From: Oscillospiraceae bacterium
GTDB taxonomy: Bacteria; Bacillota_A; Clostridia; Oscillospirales; Oscillospiraceae
DNA: 24,013 bases
Direction: 5' to 3'
Assembly: GCA_017455225.1 (NCBI GenBank)
Contig: JAFTBL010000095.1
Coordinates: forward strand, 1 to 24,013
Each line of letters begins with the position of its first letter. The first letter of the stretch is position 1. The notes beneath the pieces are model-generated. The model searched no databases and had not been told where the DNA came from. It saw nothing but the letters and a program-made list of their open reading frames with translations. Positions 23,822 through 24,013 of the stretch are shown here, piece after piece. The translations under genes were made by a program, and so were the position numbers.

Positions 23822-23970
23822 ATAAGTAAGCGTCCAAATCTGTGATTTGGCAACGCAAACTTATGCGCAGCGCAGCGAAGCTGTGCAGATCGTCCGCCAA
23901 AGGCGGACAAGGAGTGCGGGTCGTAGGCTGCAAGCCTTTTGTCAAAAAACGGCATAGCCGTTTTTTGACA
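23822..23970. repeat. Second cluster of small hairpins
   Basis: Four to five consecutive stems are packed in about 150 bp: an interrupted long stem from ATAAGT (23822-23827) to ACTTAT (23859-23864) with CCAAATC/GATTTGG at its tip; GCGCAGC with GCTGTGC (23865-23886); GTCCGCC-AAA-GGCGGAC (23892-23908); a 4-bp GGCT/AGCC; and the terminator-like stem at 23940-23970. No supported gene lies between 23740 and the window end. The style resembles the array at 6594-6746, but the linking words differ, so the two are not copies of one sequence. Confidence 0.6.
23940..23970. terminator. Bidirectional terminator-like hairpin
   Basis: A 14-bp perfect stem with loop ATA has A6 on its left arm and T6 on its right arm around the core ACGGC/GCCGT. 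It can therefore act in either direction. It may separate the operon from whatever lies beyond the right edge of the window. Confidence 0.6.
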
Positions 23971-24013
23971 GTCTCAAAGCTCCGGGACGGTTTTTTCCTT
24001 ATAAAGCAGGGGC

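Noticed and set aside
21832..23955. Long minus-strand open frame antisense to the binding-protein and hydrolase-like genes
   Set aside because: It crosses the terminator and hairpin cluster, matches no family, and opposes two well-supported genes.

Overview
The window looks like chromosome of a GC-rich, low-mobility Clostridia member, most likely a gut Oscillospiraceae-type bacterium. The basis is the glgB-C-D-A-P glycogen operon with a GlgD subunit, Gram-positive style lipoproteins with strong GGAGG ribosome sites, textbook TTGACA-17-TATAAT promoters, and hairpin-rich intergenic spacers. The taxonomic call is inference from gene content and style, not from a marker gene.

Left arm, minus strand, 1-6400: a complete glycogen-synthesis operon reads right to left from a sigma-A promoter at 6370-6398. 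The order is branching enzyme (glgB), ADP-glucose pyrophosphorylase (glgC), its GlgD paralogue, glycogen synthase (glgA), and the N-terminal third or so of glycogen phosphorylase (glgP), cut by the window edge. glgB/glgC and glgC/glgD overlap by ATGA.

Middle, 6430-9240: a divergent promoter drives a single tRNA gene with anticodon CCC (Gly by decoding) but an arginine-like body. A long perfect terminator hairpin follows it. Next comes a 153-bp array of small hairpins bounded by 9-bp inverted repeats, ending exactly at the promoter of a small AT-rich TfoX N-terminal-domain gene. A minus-strand MlrC-family (M81) metallohydrolase gene follows, then about 650 bp of noncoding DNA.

Right arm, plus strand, 9204-23796: one apparent operon from a perfect-spacing promoter, ending in a hairpin terminator. 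It encodes (1) a lipoprotein with a metallo-beta-lactamase (MBL) fold, (2) a 2573-residue membrane-anchored or secreted protein made of seven GLUG-type beta-helix modules, (3) a second MBL paralogue without a signal peptide and with its N-terminal domain duplicated, (4) a solute-binding lipoprotein without permeases, and (5) a glycoside-hydrolase-like protein of unclear family. This combination is the best candidate here for an undescribed system. A reasonable guess is a cell-surface module that binds and processes an extracellular polymer or glycan, but substrate and function cannot be read from the sequence. The window ends in a second cluster of small hairpins.
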